From the NCBI GenBank assembly GCA_947172415.1, contig OX359195.1, positions 4,997,501-5,061,500 on the forward strand: a stretch of 64,000 nucleotides of DNA, given 5' to 3'. The translations under genes and the position numbers were made by a program. The DNA is from Chondrosia reniformis. Lineage: Eukaryota; Porifera; Demospongiae; Chondrillida; Chondrillidae. The notes below the pieces were generated by a model, which did no database searches, was not told the DNA's origin, and was given only the letters and a program-made list of their open reading frames with translations. Numbering within the stretch: the first letter of the stretch is position 1; the number at the start of each line of letters is the position of its first letter. Shown here in pieces: positions 46,505-59,213 of this stretch.

Positions 46505-49500
46505 ATGCCCGAATTAGAAGTTGAACAGGATAAAGAAGAGCAGCAACCTCCCAAACCAGTAGTAGGAATAATCTACCCACCTCCCGAAGTTAGAAGTATC
46601 CTTTTAATGCCAATGTGCAATTACTGTACCTGCGCAATGTAGAAAAGCTGTAATTGATCCTTAGCTTTAAAAAGATATTGTCGACAAGACAGCTGATTTT
46701 GTTGCCAGAAACGGTATGTTTTAAATCAAAATAGGTTTACATATTGTGAAGGCTACAACCGTATGTATTACTTCTACAAAAGCAGAAAATTATTTCTTGT
46801 ATATCCGCAGTAGGCAAGGGTTTCATCCAGAAATTTTTGTAAGGAAGGCTTTTAAAATTGATGTATGGAACTTACGTAGTTTTAGTTATTGGGCTCTTCA
46901 GTTTTCATTGCTATCTTTTTGTGAAGTTTTATTTATTTTCATTTTATTCTGTCATACCTTGATGTGGTAACCTGCATCCAAGGGGGGAACTCTTCAGCAA
47001 GGGGGGCAAAATGCCCCCTTCACCCCCCTGAATAAAACCCTGACGTATGAGTTTTCTTGTTTCCTATGTAGGTCCTGAATTTGCTGAAAGGATCCGCCAA
47101 AATGAGGCAGGAAATCCCAAGTTTAACTTTCTGACTCCAACTGACCCTTATCATGCCTACTATCTGCACAAGATCAATGAGATACAAGAGGGGAGGGACA
47201 TCTTGGACACACCCACTCAGCAGGCTAAGGTGAGATGTCTCTATACACAACTTTAAGTACATATGCTTGGTATAGCTATATGTACTGTAATACTGTAGTA
47301 CATACGTATGTAAATGTATGTAAATGTATGTAGATGTGGTTAACATAGGGATCCTTTACATTGGATGTGAATTGTATCCATGTCACATTGTGTAATCTTA
47401 AACACTATATTCCTATACACATCGTTGACATCAGATTAAAGATACCTAGCTAAGCCTGTTTTAATAGACATTTAATTAGGGAAACCTATAGAGCTTTGGA
47501 TGAGAATACAGTTTCATATCAGTTTTCTTCTTGGGCCGGGCAGTTGTTTGTATTGGGAGTCCAACTTCTTTATTTATTTTTGGTTTTCTCTGTGTTGTGT
47601 ACAGTCTGCTAAGCCTTCTAGCATTCAGCCTTTAATGGCTGAGCCAGAGGTTCCCAAAGAAGCTCCTCCAGAGTGGGAGTACCTGGTTGATCCACCATCC
47701 ATATCAGGAATTGAACTGTGAGTCCACTCAATAAGCAGTAGGTTACTACGTATACCAGTAATCATATCCATTACAATATTATTTCATTCATGGGATCTTA
47801 TGAATTAAATTTAACGTGCCACATTCCCAACAGTAGATGTTTTAATCTGTAGCTTTGGTTGGACACAGTGCTTTGTTGAAAGAGGTCTAATATTCTTGAA
47901 TAAGTCTGTGTGGCTAGGTTCATCAATCATGATTTAGATTCAAACTATCACTAGCCAAATGAAACAGATTTTCATCCAATGTTTCGGTAGCAATTTCAGC
48001 TACCTTCATCTGTAGCTTTGGTTGGATAAAGTGCTCTGTTGAAAGAGGTCTAATATTATCCTTTTTATCTGTTGATTTTCTTGAATTACAGATTTTTTCA
48101 ACTTTTAGTTAACTGGATCAGCCTTTAGTGATTTCTAATGATGATCATCTTACTTGACCTAACCAAATGTAAAAACACATCTCATGATGCGCTATTCATA
48201 CCTGTACAGTTTGGATTGTTTAAGCCATTACTGCAACTATAGTGTATCGTAAACAGTGTCTCACTTCCCATAAAGGCAGTTTAGGCTCTTCAAGTCCTAG
48301 GTTTTCCATTTCTCTTAGCTAATATATTAAATACGTAGCTTAACCAAAAGATGTTAAACTGTATGACATAAATAACTATTATTTAAATTATGTATTATGT
48401 AGTGACATTGTAAAGCTGACAGCCATGTTTGTTGCTAAAAATGGTACCTCCTTTCTTGACAAGCTCATGATGAGGGAACAGGTATGTATGTATGTATGTA
48501 CGTAAGCCTTTTTATTATACTGTATATAAATACATAAGTGTATGAAAGATTAACGAGCTGATGAATATCTGTAAACCACTGGGTGCTACATATGTATATA
48601 CCGGTAATGAATCTCAGTAGGGTTAATTTCAAGTGCTTTTGTTTCTTAGAAAAATTACCAGTTTGATTTCCTGCGCAAACAGCATACTCTGTTCAGTTAC
48701 TTTACAAAGCTTGTGGAGCAATACAGCAAGGTAAAGATGGTTGACTGTTGGCTCCTTGTGTTCCTAAGTTGCATACTGTACTCTCTAGATAGAAATGGCC
48801 CAAGAAAACATGGCCACCCTATTTACCAATTATCACATAATGGCAAACCACAAAGTTTGATTATTACTTTTGATTTGTTCTTTTGTTAACTTTCTTTCTG
48901 TATGTGTGTCTTTAGATATTGTTGCCTTCAAAGGATATTAAACAAAAGCTACGAAGAGATTGTGAAGATCCTCAATCTGTGAGTCAGCAAAGTCATTGTT
49001 GGTTACCTCAGATCTTTCATGAGCGGGAATATTGAGAAGGGTTTGATGTTCCTCGTGGTGTGCCTTTATGATGAGTGACTAGGCAGTGGGGTACAAGAGA
49101 GTCGAGTGACTAGGCAGTGGGGTACAAGAGAGTCGAGTGACTAGGCAGTGGGGTACAAGAGAGTCGAGTGACTAGGCAGTGGGGTACAAGAGAGTCGAGT
49201 GACTAGGCAGTGGGGTACAAGAGAGTCGAGTGACTAGGCAGTGGGGTACATAACTTAGGCTAATCCTGTTCATAGTACATTTTTTGTCTATAATCCATGT
49301 CATAACCAGCTGTCCTGGGTTTGATTCTCAGCAATTGCTGCTTTCGTGTTTTTCTCTCTTTATGATGTTTCATTGATTATTACTTGTGGTTTGATTATCA
49401 CATCGATTATTCATGTGTGTTGTGTTATTTAATGTGTGTAGGTGCTCCAGCGTGTGAAGCATCGTTCTGATTGGGATAGACACCAGGCTCATGTGAGAAG

Positions 49501-52500
49501 AAAGGAACAAGAAGAAGCTGAAAAGGACAGGAGTGAGTGACTTCTCAAATATATACTAAACAATGTAGCATGTATACGTACAGTATGATGTGTACTTTGT
49601 AATGAAAGTTCAACAGAACACGGATTTAATGAAATTTCAATTCTAACATAATGTTTCAAAAAAACAATATAATACCTACCATACACGTTAATCCTGTGTA
49701 GTACGTACATGAGACACTAATGAATTTCATTAGTCATAGTGTGTAAACAATGGTACAGTACGTACGTACATCTACGAAATCATCCGGACATTTATAGTTG
49801 CTTTTGATGTCAATATACGTACTTCAAAAAGTAAGGGCGTCAATGAACCTCCCACTCAGTATAGATAATATATGTATTGTCTTTACTATTACCAAACTTC
49901 ACTTTACTTATCTTATTTATACTGGGTGACCCATTAACCAAAGAAGGCTACTTTTCATGGGGCCCAGTTTAATAAATCAAATAGATAGCAAACTTTGTAA
50001 TTATTGATCAAAAATATAGTCACTACAAAAGAAATCTAGTTACTGATGACACATGGTACTGCCATTTTGATCTGCCATTTTTATTATTGAAAACCAAACT
50101 TCATTATGAATGATTATAGCCAAACATTTCAACAATTGTGTAATTGCCCTCATCACTGGCCTATCTAAAAACCGAATGGTAATTCACTTGCTCATACATA
50201 TATGTACACATATACACATACGTATAAAGCTGGAAGATAATTACGCCAAACCATCCAAGTGACCAAAGTCTAATCTTGGCTGGGTGACCGAAGTTCTATT
50301 AGAATGGCAACCAGTGATCGCCTCCCAGTCATCCAAGATGGAAAATATTCATCAAAGAACCACAGACAGCTGTTTCACCCTCATTTGGGCTCATCAGTGT
50401 GGTACACTTCAATGATGGTGAGTTGGATGACTGTCTTCACGGTGTGTTTGGCGTAATATCTTCCAGTGAATATTTTTGCTTATCATCATAGCCTTTGCAT
50501 GGCTCAGTGCAATTAACTCCCCCCTTTTCAAAGCTTAGAGTATACAGGAAGAGTGGCATGCCTATTGAGATGTGTTTTATTTTTTGCGTGCTATATAAAT
50601 CAATCTTATCCGTTAGTGGAGTATGCTTCCATTGATTGGCATGACTTTGTGGTAGCTGAGACCATAGCATTCAGGGAAGATGAATCAGGTTAGTTGTTTA
50701 ATGCCTTGGTATTGGAAAACCTCTGTTATTTTAAGTTTCCGTGTACATTTTATACTCATTCTATTGTATACTTACGTATCTATTTTGAGATCAAGCCTGG
50801 TTTTCTTCTACTACAAGTGTTACCTTTTTCGATCCCAATTAGGATTTCTACCTCCTCCGATAAAACCCAGCCAGTTAGCAGCAAGACTCATTGAACAGGC
50901 AAAGTATGAGAAAATGCAGGTCAGGTCTAGTATTTTATATGTAGAAGTACTTCTAAACATGACATACATACATATGACTACAACACACCTATCTTACATT
51001 AAAGGACCTACGTACGTACAAAGGTGCTTACTTAAGTACGTACGTATATAAATTATAAAATGAAAAGGTTGTCCTTGCGATGACCTGTTTAAAAAGACAC
51101 AGCTAAGCAGAGACACATGTGAAAAGAACTACAGTACTTTTTGGGTCGGTTGTCTAACTTCTTTATTTAGAACCGCACCCCTGTACCATGAGGCACTCTT
51201 GCCCATACTAATATGACTATGCTACTATCAGATTAATGTACATATACATACACAGGAAAAAAGGGGACTTTTAAATTAAAAGCTGATCTTAATCATCAGT
51301 TGACTCTGGATTTACCCCACCCACTCATGTCTCCTGAGCAGCTCAATGAGCTAATGGGTGGAACTGAAGTTTACTTAATGGGAACCTGAGTCTCCCCTTA
51401 GCCACTCAAAAGATGGTCAAGCCATAGATAGACAGCTGTTTCATCCTTATTAGGAATCGTCAGTGTACATACACACGTAGTCACATATTAATATAATTAT
51501 ACAATAATGGAAAAGCAGAGTCGTATATACGTATACGCACTTTCCTCTAATATGACATGTAACATATGTATTATGTATGTACATATTACTGTATATTGAT
51601 GACATCCTCTGATGTGTTCATGAGTACTCATCAGTTTCCCCTGTATCTTATGACCCTCCAGGAGGAGACTGAAGTGGAGGAGATTGAAATGGAAGTGGAA
51701 GATATGGGAGAACCGTCTCAACCAGTTAGTTACATATTTTATCACAGGGGCCATCTGTGTCTGTCATGCGCCTCTTACGTTACTGTTACCATAGGAACCA
51801 CAGCCTCCCACCACTCCATCTGTCGTCATGGCAGATGATGGCTCAACTCTGATCAGGAAGGACTACAACCCAAAAGGTGTGTATGCAGGACCTGTATACA
51901 GTATATTCAAATGTGCTGCATAGCAACTGTACCCACATACTCCACTAATGGTCCATTGTCCTTCCCTTACCAATCTTTATTTTGAATAATGTTTATTGTA
52001 CCGTGTATAGATAACTATTTTATTTTTCTGTTGAATGGTTTACTTGTTTTTTTTTTTTCCAGCTAAACAGAAGACACCGGCAGCTGCTGAACAGTTTATG
52101 GTGTCTCCTATCACTGGAGAGAAGGTGTCTGCTGAGGAGATGCAGAAACATATGAGATACAGTAGGTTCACCGCAGGTTGAAAGTACAGTAGGCATAAAC
52201 TGTCACATGTCCCTTGTATCACTCAATACATGGAGAGACATAAATTCTAAGAAAAGTTAAGATAAGATAGGTTTAGGCAACATTAAGGAACATCACTGAT
52301 TAAGCTAATTCTACGTAGGTGATATAACTTTGATTAGGTGCTTGTTCATCATTTATATTAAGGATATACAAACAGATACATTTTTGAAGTCCAATTCTAA
52401 GCGCACCATACATAATATGGCCTTGTATTTTCTTGTTAAGGTTCTTGAGGTCTGTTCTCAGACGGCTATTTATACGTGTAGTTACAATTTTTTTTCTCTT

Positions 52501-55500
52501 TTTTAAGACCTCCTTGATCCAAGATGGATTGAGCTTCAGCAAAAGAAGGTTGAAGAGAAGAAACAGCAGGATGAGGTGTATGCTCAAGGTCTTCAGATTG
52601 GAACCACACTTAAACATCTTGCTGAAAGACGTACTGACATCTTTGGTATTGGTGGAGAGGAAACAGTCATTGGGAGAAAGGTACTACTATTATTAGATGA
52701 TAAGGATTTCTTCTAACTGAGCCAAATTTATCTTTGAGATGGTTCATCTTTTAGTCTTTTGAGCGTCTAGAGAAGCAGTTAGTTCTTTTAGGGATTCGGA
52801 CGTTTTGATCCTGGGGATCTTCTTCAGTGACTGACTCCCACAGTGGAAACATCTGAATCTCTAAAAGAACCAACTGTGTCTTTAGGCCCTCAAAGATGAA
52901 CCAACTCAAAGATGCGGTATTATTGCATTACTTTAGTACGTATGTAGATACATGTATCTGTTATATACGTAGTAAGTTGATGGTACTGAATTGTGTTTAG
53001 TGATACGTACGTATATACGTATAGACTGACTTAATGTTAGCCTCTTTGTTTATTGGTTGCCATATGAATAATCAATGGATAATCAAACCACAAGTAATCA
53101 TTCATAAACATGGTAAAGATGGCCCCTCCAACCATAAGAGGGCTGGCTGGCTGGGTCTTTGATTTATCAACTTGTTCAGGGAAAACATGAAAGAAGCAAC
53201 TGCTGGGAATTGATTCCAGGACAGCTGGTTATGACAACCAGTTCTCTGCCTCTGGGCTATAAAGCTAGTTCCCTGCCTCTGGGCTATAAAGCTAGTTCCC
53301 TGCCTCTGGGCTATAAAGCTAGTTCCCTGCCTCCGGGTTATAAAGCTAGTTCCCTGCCTCTGGGCTTTAAAGCTAGTTCCCTGCCTCTGGGCTATAAAGC
53401 TAGTTCCCTGCCTCTGGGCTATAAAGCTAGTTCCCTGCCTCTGGGCTATAAAGCTAGTTCCCTGCCTCTGGGCTATAAAGCTAGTTCCCTGCCTCCGGGT
53501 TATAAAGCTAGTTCCCTGCCTCTGGGCTATAAAGCTAGTTCCCTGCCTCCGGGCTATAAAGCTAGTTCCCTGCCTCCGGGCTATAAAGCTAGTTCCCTGC
53601 CTCCGGGCTATAAAGCTAGTTCTCTGCCTCTGGGCTATAAAGCTAGTTCCCTGCCTCTGGGCTATAAAGCTAGTTCCCTGCCTCCGGGTTATAAAGCTAG
53701 TTCCCTGCCTCTGGGCTTTAAAGCTAGTTCCCTGCCTCTGGGCTATAAAGCTAGTTCCCTGCCTCTGGGCTATAAAGCTAGTTCCCTGCCTCTGGGCTAT
53801 AAAGCTAGTTCCCTGCCTCTGGGCTATAAAGCTAGTTCCCTGCCTCCGGGTTATAAAGCTAGTTCCCTGCCTCTGGGCTATAAAGCTAGTTCCCTGCCTC
53901 CGGGCTATAAAGCTAGTTCCCTGCCTCCGGGCTATAAAGCTAGTTCCCTGCCTCCGGGCTATAAAGCTAGTTCTCTGCCTCCGGGCTATAAAGCTAGTTC
54001 TCTGCCTCTGGGCTATAAAGCTAGTTCCCTGCCTCCGGGTTATAAAGCTAGTTCCCTGCCTCTGGGCTATAAAGCTAGTTTCCTGCCTCTGGGCTATAAA
54101 GCTAGTTTCCTCTACATAGACTAATTGGTGGTGATGGAACAAGGTGATAATCAGGGACCCAGCCAAATGTACATACCTATGTACATATATGTACTTGTAA
54201 GGAAGTATATTAATTAAGTTAGTATATATGTGGTGACTCTTTATGTGTTCTTAGATTGGGGAAGAAGAAAAAGGTCTGGAACCACAACAATGGGATGGCT
54301 TTAGAGCAAGGTACATTTTTAGTTGAATTATGTCTTAAAATATACGTATGTAAGCCCAGGTATGCAATATCAGAGCTAATCCCTGCGCCTTGCCAAGATA
54401 GCTCACAGAACGCTAGCATGAGTGATCACTGAACGGTTAACCACACTGACAAAATGAATCAATATCAGCTGCAACTACAGCAGCTTAAATAGTACAATAG
54501 GTGATAATACCTAAACATTAGTTTAGTGGTATGGTAAACATAATACCACATAGTAAACAGTCCTATGATAAACTAAATAATCTAATAGTCAGACACTAAG
54601 GTTACACGTATGTACAACGTACTGTACATATGTACATGCTGTCCACTGGACACACTGGATACAAATGTAATGTCCACTGGACACACTGGATACAAATGTA
54701 ATGTCCACTGGACACACTGGATACAAATGTAATGTCCACTGGACACACTGGATACAAATGTAATGTCCACTGGACACACTGGATACAAATGTAATGTCCA
54801 CTGGACACACTGGATACAAATGTAATGTCCACTGGACACACTGGATACAAATGTAATGTCCACTGGAGGATAGAGACTCTGAAGACAAGTTTATGAAACT
54901 TTCAAATTTTCTATAGTTTTCCTAGTCTGTGAGAGTAGTCCATTCTATTTGTATTCTCCTCAGCTCCATATTAATACCAGTCTGTAGGAAGTGGTGTTTA
55001 ATAATGAATCATGACATTCATTGGTGCTTTTTGTATACACCAATGTAATTGTAAAATAGGTCACCCACGGTCCATTTTGTAACTCAAACTGAATGATTAA
55101 CAATAAATACTGCATATATTTATTATATACGTACGTATGTACCCATGCTTCATAATCCCAGAATTGTAACACATTTGTGATGTTTTGTGACAGTACACGT
55201 ACGTATGTACGTACATACATACTTACAAGAGTACAAGTGGCAGATATTTAAAATGTGAGTTTTAAGTTGGCTTTCCTCCTTTTAGTGCCAGCATGTTGTC
55301 GGCAAGGGCTTTGGCTTCCATTACTTCAGAAGATGAAGCAATTTATACAAAGAAACAAGAAGAGTAAGTCTCTGTCTCCTTCTAATGTGCCTTCCTTAAA
55401 GGAATTACTTACATACGTATGTAAATGAATGCATTCAGAGCATCATCAGTCCGTAACAGGAAGTGAAGTATCTTTGATGTCACTCTTTCAGTACTGCCAT

Positions 55501-58308
55501 GGCGGCAGTTTTAGTCACCATAGGAACTCAAAAGCTATATTCTAAAGTTACAATAGTGGTGTAATAAAAGTATTAAAAGTACAATAATAATTAACAAAAC
55601 AATAGTAAGATCTAGTTGAAATGATGAAGTTATAGAACCAGCTTATTATAATTGGCAGTCTGCAGCTATGGTCTATGGGCACTTCATACTACTCTACGCC
55701 CCCATATAATGAATAGAGTATGGGCTAGCAGCTCAACTAATACCCTCCATGCATCAGCTTCCTTTGTCCTGGATGTACAGGATACACTCAAATGACTGCT
55801 TGTAGTCCGTGTGTTACACCCATTTATATAATAGTTATTTTAATGCATACTTTACATATGTACTCTTCCTTGCCATTGTGTATCAATCAATTCTGTTGTA
55901 TTTAGACATAATAAGAGTCACATTGGTCCAGCAGATGTGGTGACGTTAAAACTGCCAGTTAGCCAGACACTTCAACCTCTCCTGTCCTCTGCACCCCCTG
56001 TCTCCGATCCTCCAAAACTCACCCCCTTACAGCCACCTAGGGCTCTCCTGGCCACTCCCCCCACTCCGCCAGACATTCCACCCATGCAGATCAGACCAGG
56101 GCCTCTTATTCCACCACCTAACCAGCAGCCTCTACCACTCTTCCCTCCATCAGCGCCTTTGATTAGGGGTATGTTATAGTAGTATAATATGCATAACATG
56201 TATGTACATATGTAATGGATGTAAGACCCCTAGATTTAGTACAGAGAGCCGAGGACTCACAAAGATCAAGAAAAGACAAAGATTTAGGGTCACTGATGAA
56301 GGGTATAATTCCCAGAAACAGCTGTCTGGCCCAGTGGAGCAAAAGAGAAGTAGTAGGATAAACTCCTCATCCAAAGCTCTCACTAGGTTTAGTTCCCTAT
56401 AGGCCTTTACTCTAAAGTACGTACGTAGATATAGCATGTACGAAAAGTGGTGTGTTATTTATGTACGTATGTGCCCGTGCATATGTATGTAAACATACGT
56501 ACTGTATGTATGTGTGTATGCATGTATGTAATTTATACACATGGAAAGGGAGTTAACCCTTTCCCGGTCTCGGACTACTTTAGTGGCTCTATAGGCTCCC
56601 GATCGCGAAGAGAAAAAATCGTGATATTCGGCAAATATCAATCATTGATATACAAGAAATATCAAGGAAATATCACTGATACATAATAAATATAAGTGAC
56701 ATAAAATAAATATCATATATTACATGTAATGGTAAGGCTATCTAGCCATTTGTCTATATACCTGTAGGGACTGGTCCGCCTTCAGGGCCACCTCAACTCA
56801 TGGCTACAAATTTGGGTCCCAGGCCCCCTCCCCTAGGGGAAGAACCATCTGCCAAAAGGTCAAAAACAGACAGTGACAACTTTATACCAGAAATGGCCTT
56901 TATATCCAAGAATCCTGTGAGTGTGATTTGATTGTAGTATGTAGATTAAAAGAGTGAGTTACCTAAGTAAACACATTCCTTCCTTTCAATGACGCCTAAC
57001 ATATTATTTGTAACATCAGGGACAGTGTAATTACCTCCCCTCTCATTTAGAGGTGTTTCACTTGTGACAGATTGTTCACATTTTTTTGCGAGCTAATGGG
57101 TTACCCCAACTTGCGAAAAGTTCTTCTGACTTTTTTTGTTATGGAAGAAATTTTTGCGAGTTTTATGTGTTCTAGCTATGTCTAGCTATGTAGCCTGTTA
57201 GTGCACTACTAAAATAAGAACCATAAACATTTTATCCTGAGGACGTTTTCAAAGATTTGCAAAAATTTCCATCCACTAAAATTTCCTGCTGTACGGGTAA
57301 TACGTTAAAGGCAGCCATTCAAGTATACCACACTGGTGAGCCCTAACGAGGGCAAACAACCTTCTGTGGTTCTTTGATGGCTCTGTCATCTTGGATGACT
57401 GGAAGGCAATCACTGTTGAACTTTGATTTTACCAACCAAAATGACTTTGGTTACTTGGTTGGTTTGGGGTAATATTTTTCAGTAATTATTTGTATCATAC
57501 GGACATGTTGTTGTCATTATCATTTATGATAGATATGGCCTATTAAGGTTAGGACATATAGATTTGAGTCCACCCATAATGTTTTGATACATGTACATAT
57601 ACCTGGATCGTTTACATTAGTGTTTCTCGCCATCTATTCTCTTTGTAGGGACCTGTTACATTTAAGGTACAAGTGCCAAGTGTTCCTGATAAGCCCGAGT
57701 TAAACCTCACTGGACAGATTATATCAGTGACCCTTCCAATCACAGATCCAGTATGTGTTGATTGTGATGTAGATTTATATACACATGCTTACAGTTAGCC
57801 TCTATGACAGACTTCATCTGATGTAAAACTAAGTGTTATGCAATGGCTAAAGTTAACTTTAAGTCAGTATCATTTAGTCCCCATTCTATTTGAGCAAACG
57901 TTTATTGCCATGTTGATTATGTGTGCTCTGATGCTGTCTATTAAGGTGTCAGTATTAAAAGCCAGGATAACAGATGAGATTGGTATCCCAGCAAGCAAGC
58001 AGAAACTTCAGATTGGAGTGAGTTTGACTTGCATTTTCCGTGACAGTCTATAGTCTCTTTTGTATTTAATAAACTGTTACGTGATAAATGAACATCTTTG
58101 ACTTGTGGAGAGAGAAGTTGCCTAAGTATATTAGAGTTAATTTTTTCTATTGTTTAGTTGATCGTCCCTCTAATACAGTTATAGCAACTGTTTTCCCCTT
58201 CTATAGTCTGTATTCATAAAAGACTCCAACTCTTTGGGTTATTACAACATTATTGGCAGTACTATGGTAACGCTGGGATTGAAGGAGCGTGGAGGAAGAA
58301 AGAAATAA
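46505..58308 (+). CDS. SF3A1: Splicing factor 3A subunit 1
   Basis: Component of the U2 snRNP (SF3a complex), needed for branch-site recognition in the nucleus. 21 exons, 2103 nt, 700 residues, all phases joined: 46505-46595, 46675-46713, 47072-47229, 47605-47717, 48403-48481, 48650-48730, 48916-48978, 49442-49532, 50617-50688, 50843-50919, 51662-51724, 51795-51876, 52063-52161, 52508-52680, 54255-54310, 55286-55363, 55906-56168, 56768-56916, 57649-57750, 57946-58017, 58207-58308. Order: KPVVGIIYPPPEVR start, SURP1 (FNFLTPTDPYHAYY), SURP2 (YQFDFLRKQHTLFSYF), IDWHDFVVAETIAF block, acidic stretch, RKDYNPKA and SPITGEK blocks, LDPRWIE and LAERRTDIFG block, Pro-rich region, C-terminal ubiquitin-like domain ending KERGGRKK, the U1 stem-loop 4 contact in human SF3A1. 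Shorter than human (793) mainly in the Pro-rich part. Confidence 0.97.
47470..47565 (+). repeat. Degraded family P fragment in SF3A1 intron 3
   Basis: AGGGAAACCTATAGAGCTTTGGATGAG-like sequence followed by a broken TCTTCTTGGGCC...CAGTTGTTTG box. Only the core is recognisable. Confidence 0.4.
47915..48010. repeat. Fragment of the 29.1 kb foldback family
   Basis: TCATCAATCATGATTTAGAT through CCAATGTTTCGGTAGCAATT matches one arm of the 29107-29788 element. Confidence 0.65.
49073..49250. repeat. 31-bp minisatellite in SF3A1 intron 7
   Basis: Six units of GAGTGACTAGGCAGTGGGGT plus ACAAGAGAGTC start every 31 bp from 49073. They are nearly identical, so the array is young. Confidence 0.95.
50234..50470. 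mobile_element. Inverted-repeat element in SF3A1 intron 8
   Basis: CTGGAAGATAATTACGCCAAA at the left is mirrored by TTTGGCGTAATATCTTCCAG at the right. The interior has GACCAAAGTCTAATCTTGG and CACAGACAGCTGTTTCACCC, shared in part with 51400-51470 and 57295-57480. Confidence 0.7.
52713..52915. mobile_element. MULE-like MITE, copy in SF3A1 intron 14
   Basis: CTTTGAGATGGTTCATCTTT at the left is mirrored by GATGAACCAACTCAAAGAT at the right; the centre has GATCCTGGGGATCTTCTTCA. Same family as 19252-19494 and 34497-34712. Confidence 0.7.
53160..54120. repeat. 27-bp minisatellite with higher-order structure, attached to a tRNA-like SINE
   Basis: About 32 units of CTAGTTCCCTGCCTCTGGGC plus TATAAAG run from about 53240 to 54112. 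Two point variants (CTCC for CTCT and CTTTAA for CTATAA) recur with a 13-unit, 351-bp period; the CTTTAA unit is at 53364 and 53715. The left flank 53190-53240, on the minus strand, has an anticodon-arm-like CTGGTTGTCATAACCAG and a B-box-like GGAATCAATTCC. The unit itself on the minus strand contains TAGCCCAGAGG, a full match to the A-box consensus. Because 27 is a multiple of three, both strands stay open for over 300 codons; these are not genes. Confidence 0.95.
54641..54868. repeat. 31-bp minisatellite in SF3A1 intron 15
   Basis: Seven full units and part of an eighth, GTCCACTGGACACACTGGAT plus ACAAATGTAAT, starting every 31 bp from 54641. The unit includes the palindrome GTCCACTGGAC. Several open minus-strand frames are by-products. 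Confidence 0.95.
56219..56462 (-). repeat. Family P repeat, near full-length, in SF3A1 intron 17
   Basis: On the minus strand it reads from CCACTTTTCGTACATGCTAT through AGGGAACTAAACCTAGTGAG to GGCTCTCTGTACTAAATCTA, the same ends as the 0.7 kb copy. Confidence 0.7.
57295..57480. mobile_element. Diverged copy of the 38.8/50.2 kb inverted-repeat family
   Basis: Has TGGTGAGCCCTAACGAGGGC, CTTCTGTGGTTCTTTGATGG and GGTTTGGGGTAATATTTTTC, matching the reversed interior and end of the 50234-50470 element. Confidence 0.55.
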
Positions 58309-59213
58309 AAGAACATACATATAATTAATGTAATGGAACAGAATGGTTGAAACTCTAAATATTGTCTTTAAGCACTGCAATCCATTTATTAAATTGCTAT
58401 ATGTGCATATACATACATGTTGCTTCTTCAACACGAGGCTACTTATTGCATAATCACTTCCTGGTTTATGGCTTGTGATTGGATATATAGTCTGGGCTTT
58501 GGCCTCTTGCCTTCAAATTGTTGCAAAATATTCGATATGTAAATTTTGATGATAAAGGATAACATACATATACATGACGCTTAGATCTGATGTTATATAT
58601 GACATCATTGTATACATATATAGAGTATATAAGTATTATAATATTGCAAGATATTCGAGTACTTACATTATATAAATAGATTATCTGATTCTCCCAAGGG
58701 GGTTCCCCCAATTACTGTCTTCTATATAAAATAGATCTACCCTTTAATAAAGACCTTACTATATATTAATTCAAAAGATGTAATCAGGGTCAAAGTGCAC
58801 CCAAAGAATTGGTCATGTGACAGGCCATGCTAAGGTCACATGTCTCACTCATGACATCCCTATAGGCCTGAAAACGTCGTTTGCCAAAATGACAACTTGG
58901 GGAACCATGTACGTAACTTGCATTGTATGTACAAAACAGTTACGTATAATGTTCTCACTATATATATCCTTATACATACATAGAATGTATTATAGCAGTG
59001 AGATTATTCTCTGGATCCATAATGTGATTAAACTTAACTACTTTAGATGAGAAATACGTATAATACAGTTCAACTATTTACCACCAAACCCAATACAATA
59101 AGTTTACAATATTGTTTAAGTATAGAAATAATATAAATCTGTAATTGTATTTTTCTTTTTCAAATTTATCAACGTGTATCTAGTATAATATGATCTCAAA
59201 ATTAAATTTTCCT
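58309..59213. other. Spacer between convergent SF3A1 and sugar-transporter genes
   Basis: Contains both 3' untranslated regions. No coding block or paired repeat was recognised. Confidence 0.4.

Noticed and set aside
53190-53270. A functional tRNA gene
   Set aside because: Only A-box-like, anticodon-arm-like and B-box-like pieces are seen; the base before the anticodon is not T and no acceptor stem closes, so a SINE remnant is likelier.
53102-54166. Reading frames of more than 300 codons on both strands over the 27-bp repeat
   Set aside because: A stop-free 27-bp unit stays open in frame however often it repeats. There is no start context, splice support or non-repeat domain, and it lies in an SF3A1 intron.
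54582-54888. Overlapping minus-strand frames rich in Cys and Val
   Set aside because: They are translations of the 31-bp minisatellite in three frames, with no independent evidence.
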